Below, piece after piece: positions 48,001-54,959 of a DNA stretch of 64,000 nt; within the stretch, counting starts at the first letter, position 1; every line of letters begins with the position of its first letter. Source of the stretch: Nephrocerus scutellatus. Lineage: Eukaryota; Arthropoda; Insecta; Diptera; Pipunculidae. The stretch is taken from NCBI GenBank assembly GCA_947095585.1, contig OX352761.1, positions 85,427,919 through 85,491,918 of the forward strand, read 5' to 3'. Position numbers and translations under genes: made by a program. The notes under the pieces were generated by a model. The model was not told the origin of the DNA. It saw only the letters and a list, made by a program, of their open reading frames with translations, and ran no database searches.

Positions 48001-49594
48001 AAAATACTTTCATCAATGAATCATGATCAGGGGAAACTACAAAAAATCTTGACCAAGAAAATATTACAAATTTTAAAAATAATGTAGATAATATTGATAA
48101 ACAATTTTGTAAATATATATTTTATATTCAATAAACAGCTTATGAGCACTTCAACCTTCATCTTCATCCTTCAGGAAGTTGTTAACGGCTAATTTGAAGG
48201 CCTGCAGATTATGTGAATCGGGAAACACGCGATCGACGAATTGATTCAATATCGAAGAAACTCTCGTAAAACAGGAGGATTTAAAGTGTTGGGTTCTACA
48301 TGAAAAAAGTTTTAAGGCAAATCTATGTTGATTGGACCTTAAACGAGTGTTTACGTTACTGACAAAAGGACCTGGAACTAGAGAACGGGTTTCTAAAGAA
48401 CATCTAGATCAGTGTTTCCGAGGCTTTTAGGGGCGAGGTTGTTACTCTCGTACCAACCTTTCTCCGAAGGTATTAGCCCGATCACTCAGCTTCTTTTTTT
48501 TGGGGAAAATTAACGGCGACCATCACTTGGAGTCAGAATAGATACGGCACGTTTATAAATGTTATTCTGCTGATGGCTGACTTCATTTTTTAAAAATATT
48601 TGGCACTGTGGGCGCCGTGGCTCAGTGGATAAGAGCATGGACTTCTGAGCAGGGGGTTCGTGGTTCGAATCCCAGTAACACCAAAAGTATTTTTCACGTT
48701 GTCCCACCTCTTCTCAATTCGCCGTTCGGATCCGGCATTAAATTGTAGGTCCCCTCCATTTGTGTGCAAAAATATACATGCTCAACACAAACGGCTGCGA
48801 GAAGCAAGGCCTTGGACCGGAATGGTTTATCATACCAAATGAACTCAAAAAAATTTATCTTTCATTATACATAACATACATGTCAATGTGTCAACTCTCA
48901 TGGATGGAGTTAGTTTTGAAAATACAAGAATCATAAACATACTATTAGATCGCGGTAAAAATAATGAGCTACATGGTTGTATTTTTATTTTTTGTATGAA
49001 ATTTTTACAGAGTCCTGGAATCACCAATTTTTGGATTGCACAATATTACTGAAAATGAAGTTATCACGGTTCGATTTAGAGATCCGGCTTATGCCGACGA
49101 TTTCATATTTCCAGCTGTTAGACTGCCAAATGCAATTGATCCACCAAACGTTTTGGCACCAGACCACAAACCAGACAATTACAGACCTGTAATCGGTAAT
49201 TAAGGACCTTTTAATATAAAGGTTATATTACAAAAAATTTCTAACGTTCGCTTTTTACAGGTTTTAATCGAAATCTTCCACAAGCGTCTTTAGGTGCTGC
49301 TGGACATCGTATGTTAAGCAACTATAGCGGTGGTGCTAATAACAGACACCAGCAGAATTATGCACAAACTGCTCCACCAAATTATGGAAGTAAGTTAACA
49401 ACTACACAGTATAGTGTAAAACTTATATTTTAATTAATCAAAGTTTACTTTGTTTGATATTGTTGGACATTTTTTAAGAAGTTTTAAAGTAGAAATTTGG
49501 TCAAACAACTCTTAGTCATATGATATTTTAATTTTGTTGTGTTTTTTATCCCTATAATTTCTATTTCCTAGAATTTAATTCAACAAATATTTAA
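30069..49594 (+). CDS. Rat1: Rat1/XRN2 nuclear 5'-3' exoribonuclease, intact copy (split gene)
   Basis: XRN2 family enzyme, which degrades 5'-monophosphate RNA in the nucleus in transcription termination and rRNA processing. Exons: 30069-30143, 30232-30586, 30639-32002, 32066-32155, 32211-32367, 32424-32598, 49011-49195, 49261-49389, and a doubtful last exon 49572-49594. All phases agree and introns are GT-AG. The protein is about 850 residues. The family N-terminus [16 protein letters not shown] begins at 30069. Active-site acids are Asp55, Glu205, Glu207, Asp235, Asp237 and Asp348. The CCHC knuckle is Cys265, Cys268, His273, Cys278. The second conserved region runs from [18 protein letters not shown] through [12 protein letters not shown] and [17 protein letters not shown]. 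Intron 6 is 16.4 kb of transposons; the other introns are under 200 bp. The end is uncertain: fly homologues are somewhat longer, with a Gly/Arg-rich tail that is not seen here. Confidence 0.9.
32781..33246. repeat. 466-bp element with CACACGACCA inverted ends
   Basis: CACACGACCA at 32781-32790 is exactly inverted at 33237-33246. A third copy of the inverted motif (TTGGTCGTGTAAAA) lies at about 32951-32964. No coding frame and no clear target-site duplication are seen. It may be a small DNA element, or part of the LTR of the adjacent BEL-type remnant. It sits in Rat1 intron 6. Confidence 0.4.
33365..34250 (-). pseudogene. Env-like remnant of a BEL/Pao element
   Basis: Several minus-strand frames add up to an envelope-like reading. 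A Cys-containing segment at 33658-33873 has a 'SGIITIP-x-C' pattern, and a stretch near 34100-34200 has '[15 protein letters not shown]'-like text. At 33430-33510 there is a hydrophobic membrane-spanning segment followed by a basic, Pro/Thr-rich tail. Stops and frameshifts break it at several places. It lies downstream of BEL-type pol remains in the same orientation, as in env-bearing fly elements such as roo. It is old and non-functional. Confidence 0.5.
34551..35341 (-). pseudogene. BEL/Pao pol remnant: RNase H and linker
   Basis: 35038-35271 reads [12 protein letters not shown] … [12 protein letters not shown] … WRHL … IPSDLLSRG, the BEL/Pao RNase H signature. 34551-35021 then reads the linker to integrase ([19 protein letters not shown] … [10 protein letters not shown] … [10 protein letters not shown]). 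The frames are shifted relative to each other. Integrase itself is missing: the text jumps to Env-like sequence after about 34500. Confidence 0.7.
35421..35865 (-). pseudogene. BEL/Pao reverse transcriptase remnant
   Basis: 35653-35865 gives [20 protein letters not shown] and [13 protein letters not shown], the BEL/Pao fingers motif. 35421-35642 gives [10 protein letters not shown] … [20 protein letters not shown], the palm region with the K-M-Y-R-Q motif. Frameshifts separate them, and the catalytic Asp pair region is not intact. Confidence 0.75.
36305..36670 (-). pseudogene. BEL/Pao Gag remnant (DUF1759-like)
   Basis: 121 codons with [20 protein letters not shown], then [14 protein letters not shown] and [17 protein letters not shown], the Gag core typical of insect BEL/Pao elements. 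It lies upstream of the pol remains in the same orientation. Its start and the 5' LTR have been lost at the junction with a LINE near 36900. Confidence 0.7.
36671..36940. other. Junction between BEL remnant and LINE remnant
   Basis: Probably the N-terminal Gag region of the BEL element in degraded form. No readable frame or LTR was found. Confidence 0.35.
36941..38183 (-). pseudogene. LINE reverse transcriptase remnant (FADD type)
   Basis: Broken ORF2 of a LINE. From the right: [20 protein letters not shown] (38100-38180), [13 protein letters not shown] and [12 protein letters not shown] (motif C with FADD, ~37850-37930), [35 protein letters not shown] (37430-37500), and the C-terminal 'WNELPDSVF … FKTRVHKHL' (37090-37165). 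Several frameshifts separate these. A related copy lies at 50560-54440. The clade is probably CR1/Jockey group. Confidence 0.78.
38184..38715. other. Unassigned intronic repeat DNA
   Basis: Upstream part of the LINE remnant followed by unassigned sequence. In the right copy (46582-47050) a minus-strand frame at 46908-47156 crosses this DNA: 82 codons, Lys/Ser/Pro-rich, with [13 protein letters not shown]. It could be a transposon Gag or ORF1 piece. The LTR insertion splits it in the left copy. Confidence 0.35.
38720..40412 (-). repeat. 3' LTR of the Gag-protease element
   Basis: 1693 bp, unusually long for a fly gypsy-like element. It holds seven 59-bp repeats (39015-39425), a TATAAAAG box on the element strand near 39600 and an AATAAA on the element strand at 38834-38839. 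Confidence 0.92.
39015..39425. repeat. Seven 59-bp tandem repeats in the 3' LTR
   Basis: Units start at 39015, 39074, 39133, 39192, 39251, 39309 and 39368. Each contains GGCAAGGTAGCACTCTTGAA. Units are nearly identical, differing mainly at AAGATTAT versus AGTTTAT. Two diverged copies of the core (AAGGTAGTACTCTTxAACTA) follow near 39474 and 39509. Confidence 0.95.
40413..40425 (-). promoter_or_regulatory. Polypurine tract of the Gag-protease element
   Basis: The element strand reads CAACGGGGGAG directly against the 3' LTR start TGTGAGG. Confidence 0.7.
40441..42855 (-). CDS. Gag-protease polyprotein (no polymerase)
   Basis: 804 residues, uninterrupted. Residues ~9-42 ([18 protein letters not shown] …) resemble a SAP motif. 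Residues ~115-275 are a gypsy-type capsid core with [25 protein letters not shown] knuckle lies at 309-322 ([14 protein letters not shown]). A second, degenerate knuckle at 330-343 has Ile in place of His. A retropepsin follows, with DTGAS at 388-392 and LGMDFL at ~458-463. After about residue 480 the chain is Arg/Lys- and then Ser-Gln-Pro-rich, with short SQSPQQ-type repeats (~620-760) coded by a 15/18-bp tandem repeat. A normal gypsy Pol would continue into reverse transcriptase here. The start is the first Met after the primer site (42855). Confidence 0.9.
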   Translation of the reverse strand: MVRTSWVYNLSKDELKTYLSEFRLDSNGALDELRKRFSNYITGRDVTSEDETRLTELERIHTRSQSPRPHISLNPPDPVDHDEPKGAISRTASPALREATATRTPSETPGTSYPMFIDQVRKWSVRYDGGKEPLLFIERLEELADAYSLNKDLLPRTMPELLRDRALLWFRNNNLKWQDWNSFKADFLQFFLPTRYWERLDDEIRQRRQKQQEQFKDFVIVMQNMMRHANYPEEEQVERIFRNCRQEYQLYIRRKDFGNLRELIGLAEDYEGIQANQESATTTPRRSPQERHCMVSQPEEGPYNPRMTCRWCRHEGHFQKECTNPRVIFCWDCGQQGIRTIDCCRQRNSHAEHRHLPLSGEKSALIQDKHRILARIIINHEPVQATIDTGASRSFISEALAEKFRNLDNATPVQIPIQMANGIKTTVRQELSVNIRFGESLCSLRLLVLPNAADNLTLGMDFLTRTRATFSLGGEYLTLQTLSAGPVKRLTCNTFREVKQPQLPKTQQPLKSDFVLVTPSRRRRHQKSSQPKVTTRTRVDESYLRPTQRSPRIDERHYSVEGFPHPFGHTAVRTLAKDCHRRLSNQHYQKSPTKAQQSSWLTSTSVTLNHQQPENPSSKTKAACRNHHRRQEHQLDQKLSKSPQTSLQTSYSSQKPQPSQSPQQSQSPQQSQSPHLSHSPQQSQSPQRSQPPQQLHSPQPSQSSQPENQPSGTKAALRNYHCCQKLNQKRSKSPQTSLMIQYSSQKPQPSQSPQSSGTSQHLPPTLTNAVPRRLKTTRSRMTIKTRFRAPPTERPFPSTNFWEG
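42923..42940 (-). promoter_or_regulatory. Primer-binding site, tRNA-Lys
   Basis: The element strand reads TGGCGCCCGAGCAGGGAC two bases after the 5' LTR. It matches the complement of the tRNA-Lys(UUU) 3' end except for one position (tRNA end from memory). Confidence 0.8.
43238..43648. repeat. Seven 59-bp tandem repeats in the 5' LTR
   Basis: Same seven units and order as in the 3' LTR, offset by 4223 bases. They lie between the inferred start site and the primer-binding site. Confidence 0.95.
43822..43829 (-). promoter_or_regulatory. TATA box of the Gag-protease element
   Basis: The element strand reads TATAAAAGGAGCACGCAGC, a strong TATA box. Transcription would start near 43795, so the 59-bp repeats (43238-43648) fall inside the transcribed leader. 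Confidence 0.6.
44640..45085. other. Unassigned repeat DNA right of the LTR element
   Basis: Part of the duplicated 2.4-kb unit (matches 47054-47496). Minus-strand text near 44673-44855 gives a Ser/Lys/Pro-rich frame with no family match that I recognise. Confidence 0.35.
45086..45507 (-). repeat. TIR repeat, inverted, truncated (left duplicate)
   Basis: Begins TTTTAAATTCTCTATATTAA, the right end of the family in reverse orientation. It contains three ~120-bp units with CACATGTGTATCTCCGATGG boxes and lacks the other TIR. Confidence 0.65.
45755..45995 (-). pseudogene. LINE C-terminal remnant (left duplicate)
   Basis: One minus-strand frame reads [20 protein letters not shown], then [20 protein letters not shown] and [16 protein letters not shown]. 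This is the C-terminal pattern of LINE reverse transcriptases ('hRF-LK … FN-l-d-V-pds … FK … vn-fL'). Confidence 0.55.
46199..46272 (+). ncRNA. tRNA-like sequence with Pol III A and B boxes (left duplicate)
   Basis: Starts GGGCGCCGTGGCTCAGTGGA. A box TGGCTCAGTGG (46207-46217) and B box GGTTCGAATCC (46251-46261) match the consensus. The D arm (GCTC/GAGC) pairs. The anticodon, T and acceptor stems pair poorly, so this is a tRNA pseudogene or SINE head rather than a working tRNA. A TTTT tract follows at about 46278. Confidence 0.65.
46307..46581 (-). pseudogene. LINE reverse transcriptase remnant (duplicate)
   Basis: Right-copy counterpart of 37909-38183, with the same [17 protein letters not shown] motif. 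It arose by the 2.4-kb tandem duplication. Confidence 0.7.
47497..47918 (-). repeat. TIR repeat, inverted, truncated (right duplicate)
   Basis: Duplicate of 45086-45507, apparently identical. Confidence 0.65.
48166..48406 (-). pseudogene. LINE C-terminal remnant (right duplicate)
   Basis: Duplicate of 45755-45995. Confidence 0.55.
48610..48683 (+). ncRNA. tRNA-like sequence with Pol III A and B boxes (right duplicate)
   Basis: Duplicate of 46199-46272. It is followed by a TTTTT tract and, from about 48702, by CGCCGTTCGGATCCGGCATT and GTAGGTCCCCTCCATTTGTG, dispersed fly repeat sequence that may be a SINE body. Confidence 0.6.
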
Positions 49595-50560
49595 AATTTG
49601 CCTTCAAATTCAATGGCCGTTATTGGTTCTGCTGGGACAGTGGCATTAATCACCGGGGGTAAAATTTATTTTTGCGTCATTTCTATTTAGCCATAGTCAT
49701 TTATTTATTTTGAATTCTACGAAAGGATAAATAAGCCATACATTCTGCACTGAAGAAAAAGTCGGAAGAGGTCATGGCAAAGTTGAGAAAGTTGGGAAAG
49801 TTATCGTTAGGTGATAGATATGCAAGCAAACTTCTTTGTCTTAGATAACAGCAGGTTACAGTACTAGCTGTTCGGAAGCGCTTCGCTACCTGTATCGCGC
49901 TCACTGCCTAACACGCTGCGCTGCACGCGAGGAGAGCACTAAGTGCTCTTTTCCACATAACATCGACAATTGACCACAATTGAATTCAAATCGAACCCAA
50001 CAAGTAACCCGCAAAAAGACAACCATATATCTACCCTTAAAACATTGACAGCCGTAGAAAAAAGCTGATTTAAATGAAAATAATGATGGATAGATTTTAC
50101 AGAAGCAAATGATGTTTCGTTCACGAGTTCTATCGATTTCAATATTTCACCCCGATGTGCAGGACCACATAACCTATATAAAATAACCATACAAAAAATT
50201 TTTGATTATATTTTATTTTGATTGATTCAACAATAACAAACTAATTCAAAAATACAAGAAATGCAATTGTAATGTAGGCCAGTTTAGAATGTATTGTATT
50301 TATTGAAGCAATCCTGAATATGGGAACCGTTAAATTCAGCAATTTTTACAGGAGACAGATTTAAACAATTTTGATGCTTCATTGATGCATAAATGTAACA
50401 TGAGGTGGAAATTCTTTATACAATTTAAAGGAAAAATAGCTTTCATATTTGCCTGTGTACCTTCTCACTGATGTGCGAATTCAGGTGCAGCGTTCGAGGA
50501 CTTAAATCTCAGCTACGCGCGTTCATTTAGCAGCTCACAAATTTTTTTTTTGTAATTTGC
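49595..50560. other. Downstream flank of Rat1, no gene recognised
   Basis: Possible 3' UTR or further Rat1 intron. Two minus-strand frames (49701-49904, 49939-50190) and a Lys-rich plus-strand frame near 49752-49840 have no family features that I recognise. Confidence 0.4.
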
Positions 50561-51111
50561 GCACGCTTAAAGGGGTTTGCACCCTTATAAAGCTCGGCTA
50601 TATGCTTGGCACAGCGTGGGCGTTATGAAAAAAGAGGAGAAAAGAGGAAATGTCTATGAGCTTGTGTTTTGAATGCCTGTGGATCATAGTGATGTGGGAA
50701 AGACAGAGCTTGGCAGAGCATTCCACATACGTGGTGTACGGCTGAAGAACGAATTCCTGAACCTTAACTGTACGTCCGAAGATGGGCTTGAGGGTAAACT
50801 GATAAGCATTTAGTGCGAAAAGAGTATTGCGGTTGAATTCAAGAAGAGGTGGCATCTGGCAGGTTATTTCTGTTGAGCACCGCTGGTAAAAGAAACGATA
50901 AGACAGTGACAAGAATTTTTGATTTTATTGATTTTACTATATTTGCGTTACTGATAAGTTTTATCGCACGGTTTTGTATTCTATCTAGCTGGTACAAGGT
51001 AATTTTAGGCGCACCAGACTAGATATGGCAATTCTACTCAAGTTTCATCATCATCATCGTGTCCTGTAAACCCGGTTAGGGCATAGGGCGTCAACAAAAC
51101 GTCTCCATCCT

Positions 51112-51783
51112 TCACGGTCTGCAGCAAGGTATTTTAGCTGTGGCCACGTCCGTCTCTGGGATTCTGCTTCCGCTAAGACAGTTGAAATCCATGTCTAAAT
51201 GACTGAGCCTTTCAAACGGTCTCCATTGAATGCCCTGTCGCTCCGCTGTACCAACACTGGCCGTCAGTACGTCGTCCATCGCCAGCAGGAAGAGGATTGG
51301 CGATAGAACATCCCCCTGTCTAACGCCCTGTTGCACTACGAAGGAGTCGGATAGCTGCCCATTGTGTAAAACAAAACACCTTGCGTTGTTGTAGGACTCT
51401 CTAATAATGGCAACAATTTTTGGGGGAATTCCTCTACAAAGCAACGATCTCCATATACATTCTCGGCTAACTCGATCAAAGGCCTTCTCAAAATCCACGA
51501 ACATGAGGTACAGCGGTGATTGAAATTCCATCGACTGCTCAAGGACGATACGCAGGGTGTTGATTAGTCGGAAACCAGCTTGATGCCTCTTCAGTGTAGA
51601 CTCGATTCTATCCTTTATCCGCACGAGAATGATGGTTGCAATAAGTTTTGGGAAGACAGACAAAACGGTGATACCACGCCAATTGTTGCAATTCTTAAGG
51701 TCACCCTTCTTTGGCAGCTTAACAATTACACCATCCTTCCAGTCCTTGGGATAGCTTTCGTTCTCCCAAATACTTTGTATCAA
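51112..51783 (-). pseudogene. LINE reverse transcriptase fragment
   Basis: Reads PKDWKDGVIVKLPKKGDLKN, NWRGITVLSVFPKL, LMFVDFEKAFDRVSRE (motif A) and GVRQGDVLSPILFLLAMDDV (motif B). The YADD region is corrupted after ~51200. It is the upstream continuation of the same element as the endonuclease. Confidence 0.82.
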
Positions 51784-52554
51784 TGGATGTAGAATACTAG
51801 CCGTTGTTACGGGATCGGCTTTCAGGAATTCAGCTGGTATTCCATCAAGTCCAGCTGCTTTGTTGGTTTTGAGGAGATTTATTGAACTTTTGGATTTCCG
51901 ATTCTGAAGGGGGCTCGCTGTCTATACTCCTTTAGGACCTGCGCATCTCGTTAAGTTGGGGCACTACAGCACTCTGCCCAACGGAATCCTCATTTAGCAG
52001 GGCACAAAAATGATCCTTCCATCTGCGTAGCTGGTCCTCAATTGTTACCAAAAGTGTGCCATCCACATCCATTACAGGATGATTGGTGTTGCTTTTTTTT
52101 CCAATAACATCTTTGGATATTTGGTACAGTTCACGGATATCTCCTCTTGCAGCGTTTTCCGCATTATCTGCGAGTCCATCCTCACCCTCCTGTCAAGTCT
52201 CACACAGCGATAGACCATCTTGTGTGCAATGCGATACTCGCTTCGTAATTCAGCCTTACGTTGAACATCTGCTTCGGCATTTATTTGCATTTTCAGTGAT
52301 TTGCGAAGTTCGATTTTATCCCAGGTGTCTTGTGATATCCAAGAGTCTCCAGCTCTTGTCGGCTTGGGTACAGTTTCGGATCCAGCCTCCATAAATACAC
52401 TTTTTATTTCACCCCACATCTCATCAATTGTTGAGTGTTGAATTCCGTTTAATGACGAGGCTCTGTCGTTAAGTGTGGTGACATAGTGACGACGAATGTT
52501 GGGATCGTTTCAAGCATTCGTATTGAATTTTGAACTCCTTGCTGTATCCTGCGC

Positions 52555-53303
52555 TTATCTTTGTACGGCAGCGGTGCGTAGTTTGAGACTCATCAGAACC
52601 AAATGGTGGTCACTTCCCACATCGCCATTTCTTATACTTCGGACATCACAAATTGACTTCCTCCATCGCTGCTGAATTATGATATGGTCAATTTGGTTTT
52701 CAGTTTGACCATCCGGATGCACCCAGGTGATTTTGTTGCACGTCTTATGCTTAAATACAGTCCCGCCTAGTACCAGACGATTCGCGTTACAAAAGTCGAC
52801 AAGCAAATCGCCATTTTCGTTCCGTGACCCCAAGCCATTTTTTCCCATCACGTGTTCCAGACCGTAATTGTCAGATCCGACTTGAGCATTGAGGTCTCCC
52901 ATGACGATTATGATATCAGCTCTCGGAGCACTCCTGTAAACCGAGTTAAGATGAGTGTAGAACGCGGTTTTGTCTTTCTCGGTCGCTTCATTTGTGGGGC
53001 GTAGCACTGAATAATTGTTATGTTACGGATTTTTGAACGAAACCTTGCTGTCATTAATCTCGCAGAAATGGGCACCCAGGACATAAGACTACGCCTCGCT
53101 TCTTCGTTCAACATAATACCGACACCATGCAGTCTTTGACCACCCTCTCTTTCATCCTCCCCGGAATACAGCATTCTTGTCTGTCCAGTGTCAGATCTGT
53201 ATTCAGCTCTTCCTCTCCACTTAGTTTCGCTAATGCCCAGGATACTGATCTTTAGGCGAAGCATTTCACGCTCAACCTGCTCGTATCTACCTTCGCTGTA
53301 CAA
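52555..53303 (-). pseudogene. LINE endonuclease domain, frameshifted
   Basis: 52908-53303 reads LKISILGISETKWRGRAEYR (catalytic Glu) and HGVGIMLNEEARRS … ITIIQCYAP. 52555-53007 continues with ADIIIVMGDLNAQVG, NRLVLGGTVFKHK, ITWVHPDGQTENQIDHIII and GSDHHLVLMSLKLR (catalytic D-x-N and final Asp-His). A single frameshift separates them. This APE-type domain is of the sort often mislabelled craniofacial development protein 2 in insect annotations. Confidence 0.82.
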
Positions 53304-54499
53304 GGATCGAACGTTCCATGCTCCGATTTTCGTACGTATGCGGTAGCCAAAAGTAACATTTGCGCTTCTTAAAGACTTCTTCTATTTGTTAACGATTCAT
53401 TTATTATTATGGCGTCTTGATTGACGCTCGTACATTAAAGATGCCGCACCCCAAATCCGATGTGCGGTTTGCTGCAGCCGAAGCTGCAGAAGGATTCTCC
53501 ATAAAAAGGTTACCTCTTGGGGACTCATTACCAGTTGTTTTCATAGTTTATGTATTTGCATATATCCTTCCACCATGGTGTTTTCCGAGATACGATTAAT
53601 AACATACATAAGCTCGGATTTGACCACCAGACTATCATGCCGTTGACCGCCACCTGCAGTTCTTCCGCCTTTTGGGGGCTTTTAACCATCCAAGGACAAG
53701 TTTGTGCCCTGACCAGCATCGCTGGTTTGTCTGCTTACCGGCATCCATCCTGCACGTAAGCGTTACCCACTCTCTACCACGGGGTGGTGTGCATGGGGAT
53801 TTTCCTTTCATTGAGCCTAGGGCCGAAATGGTGACCTAGCACTCACCAGGACTTTTTGAGAGCAAGTTTAGGGCGAATAAAAGCCTTGTAAATAGTAGCC
53901 AGATCAGAGGGAGTGAAATACTTCTTGCACCGGGCTAGAAAACCTTTCGCAGCATTTTTGATGACGGTCTTTCCAACGAAGCTTGATGCCAAACTCTGTG
54001 CAACAGCTTTGCTATCTCCAAATTGATGTAAAGACCGGTTCCACTGTTCGGTGAGATATACCATCAAATCACCAGTAGAACGTTGCCCACGAAATCCATA
54101 CTACCGGTTACTAAGGGTTTCGTTGGTTTCAAGAAATTTCTTGAGTTAAAAATTGATCAGCGTTTCCATGACCTTGGAAAGAATGGAAGTGCTATGTGTT
54201 GGTACGAAGAAGGAGACGACGGCTCGCCTTTTTTGGTATGGCTGGGCAAAGGCTGTTTTCCAACTTCTTGGGAAGTGCTCAGAAGAAAAAGATAGATGGA
54301 AAAGCTTACGCAATGGTAATGCCACTTTGCAAGAACACCTCTTCAGAACTAATGGCGAAATACCATCTGTCCCAGCTGATTCTGGCACTAATAGAAATTA
54401 GTTGGCCTGTGTGTCGTTATCTAATCTGTTAAGCTGTGAAGTATTAATTTTTTTCACGACTCATGCCCAACGCGATTCTGGTTTATTTATTTATATAAG

Positions 54500-54612
54500 C
54501 TGTAATTTTTATTAGATTATTTGAAATTTAAAATGTAACCGCCTGCAAGTTTAAATCATTATGCACTGGTCAAAAATATAGTCAAACCGGTTTGTGCGGT
54601 TTGTGTGTAGGA
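54500..54612 (+). repeat. Left LTR piece of a gypsy-like element
   Basis: TTATTAGATTATTTGAAATT … GCAAGTTTAAATCATTATGC … GTCAAACCGGTTTGTGCGGT recurs at 60595-60690, so these are direct repeats flanking gag and integrase remains. They are only the 3' (U5-like) parts; full LTR limits are not seen. Confidence 0.55.
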
Positions 54613-54740
54613 ACATGATTGTACTTTTAGTTTATTTTTAGAAGATGACTCATTACATTTTTTTTTGGTGATTATGCAAACCTTGTGAAAGCAAATAAAC
54701 TAAGTGAAATTTTACAAATCGTTAAATAGTAAATAGTAAA

Positions 54741-54902
54741 ATGGAAAGTGCAGTGAACATTCAATCCTATAGTTTCCAAGAGCTTAAAAGGCGAGACCTA
54801 AGCACCGCTGGAAATAAGCAAGAGTTGTTTCTCCGATTGCAACAAGTCGTTAAATGGAATAGCAACAAGCTGGTAAAGTGTTTACAATCGAAACGGAATT
54901 AG
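54741..54902 (+). pseudogene. Gag N-terminus with SAP-like motif
   Basis: 53 codons from the ATG at 54741: YSFQELKRRDLSTAGNKQEL followed by FLRLQ fits a SAP motif (helix, Gly turn, helix). The reading stops at 54900-54902 and shifts frame. The Gln-rich region downstream belongs to the same Gag. Confidence 0.55.
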
Positions 54903-54959
54903 TTGACCCTCGGTCCTGAGGGCGATGTTGCAAGTACTAATGCAACATATAAATAGCAA

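Larger units (their letters stand above)
46289..48701. repeat. 2.4-kb tandem duplication in Rat1 intron 6, right copy (empty site)
   Basis: Same sequence as the left copy without the LTR element. The uninterrupted target TTGTTTGTGTTACTGGTCCC is read at 47040-47059, which confirms the exact ends of the insertion. Confidence 0.9.
51046..53862 (-). mobile_element. LINE of a different family, inserted in the FADD-type LINE
   Basis: Flanked by the 7-base duplication CAAGTTT (51039-51045 and 53863-53869). The 3' end is a (CAT)n-type tail (element strand GATGATGATGATGAAA). It encodes an endonuclease (52555-53303) and a reverse transcriptase (51112-51783 and broken text to ~52500). It is decayed by frameshifts but nearly full-length over ORF2. 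Confidence 0.82.
50560..54440 (-). pseudogene. LINE (FADD-type family) remnant split by another LINE
   Basis: Related to 36941-38183. The left part (50560-51045) is the 3' end, with the shared GGGGTTTGCACCCTTATAA and the C-terminal 'FTLKPIFGRTVKVQEF' text. The right part (53863-54440) carries [13 protein letters not shown] and, at 54146-54388, AGTDGISPLVLKRC and FPRSWKTAFAQPYQKR of the reverse transcriptase fingers. The two parts are separated by the LINE at 51046-53862 and contain frameshifts. Confidence 0.7.

Noticed and set aside
49701..50190. Two minus-strand frames right of Rat1
   Set aside because: No motif, no start context and no splice support; the text does not resemble any family I know.
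52555..53303. Craniofacial development protein 2-like host gene
   Set aside because: It is the endonuclease of a LINE with target-site duplication and adjacent reverse transcriptase.
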